Positions 63,846 to 64,000 of a stretch of DNA of 64,000 nt are shown in pieces. Within the stretch, counting starts at the first letter, position 1. Every line of letters starts with the position of its first letter. The translations under genes and the position numbers were made by a program. Below the pieces are notes generated by a model. It did no database searches, was not told where the DNA came from, and was given only the letters and a program-made list of their open reading frames with translations. The stretch lies in contig NZ_BBME01000011.1 in NCBI RefSeq assembly GCF_000971395.1, positions 62,001-126,000 of the forward strand. Direction: 5' to 3'. The DNA comes from Demequina iriomotensis. Its GTDB lineage: Bacteria; Actinomycetota; Actinomycetes; Actinomycetales; Demequinaceae.

Positions 63846-64000
63846 ATGACCACGCTCCACCTCGACCCCGTCACCATCGAGCACCACCGCGAGCCGCTCG
63901 GCATCGGCGAGGCCGTACCTCGCCTCTCGTGGGTCGCGCGCACCGCCGAGGCCGGCTGGCGTCAGCGCGCCTACGAGCTGCGCATCACCGACCCGGACGG
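63846..64000 (+). CDS. Alpha-L-rhamnosidase (GH78), N-terminal part
   Basis: Only the first 51 residues are in the window. EPLGIGEAVPRLSWVARTAE is the hallmark opening of bacterial GH78 rhamnosidases, a beta domain before the catalytic barrel; AYELRITDPDG follows. It is probably the last gene of the symporter-GH1-nucleoside hydrolase operon. The rest lies beyond the window end. Confidence 0.85.
   Translation, partial: MTTLHLDPVTIEHHREPLGIGEAVPRLSWVARTAEAGWRQRAYELRITDPD

Overview
The window is GC-rich DNA that looks like an actinobacterial chromosome. It has strong GGAGG ribosome-binding sites, many GTG starts, four-base ATGA/GTGA gene overlaps, LAAC/LAGC lipoprotein signals and many TetR, IclR and LacI-era style regulators. 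Two stretches show gene order known from Mycobacterium and Streptomyces: fabH-fabD-fasR-aceE-DUF3052-ahpE, and Nif3-zinc ribbon-histidine phosphatase. A Micrococcales relative (Cellulomonas or Demequina type) is a reasonable guess, but the placement is inference.

Layout. 1-7947: core fatty-acid initiation genes, pyruvate dehydrogenase E1 and peroxiredoxin AhpE, with one unusual acidic-tailed membrane protein. 8066-9339: a SatD regulator plus membrane partner behind two matching operator boxes. 9400-9473: tRNA-Val. 9579-17091: housekeeping and signalling genes (DeoR, potassium channel, Nif3, zinc-ribbon protein, phosphatase, PAP2-diacylglycerol kinase fusion, FocA-type channel). 17141-23137: SGNH hydrolase with TetR, an orphan sugar-binding lipoprotein with an unusual SDR protein, an aminotransferase and YaaA.

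23316-23702 is the RNase P RNA gene rnpB. Its last 28 bases are repeated exactly at 24918-24945, so 23703-24917 looks like a small relic of an element that integrated into rnpB. 24938-33840 is an accessory block of small regulator-plus-enzyme modules: HTH/CMD/cupin/alcohol dehydrogenase, AsnC/DUF6421/SDR, ArsR/SRPBCC/DHFR-like, and TetR/membrane protein. 34459-37352 holds an SNF2-type helicase and a secreted protein.

38169-64000 is rich in catabolic genes: IclR with an oxoacid CoA-transferase and thiolase, GH43, two GH78 rhamnosidases (one cut by the window end), two related sugar symporters, GH1, an oligopeptide-type ABC importer, a nucleoside-hydrolase relative, two FAH hydrolases, two esterases, a CMD protein and a monocupin that closely matches Streptomyces quercetin 2,3-dioxygenase QueD. 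Together these suggest uptake and degradation of rhamnosylated plant glycosides, plausibly flavonoids. The TetR protein at 54086 probably ties the ABC importer and the symporter/GH1 operon together, because both promoters carry the same inverted repeat.
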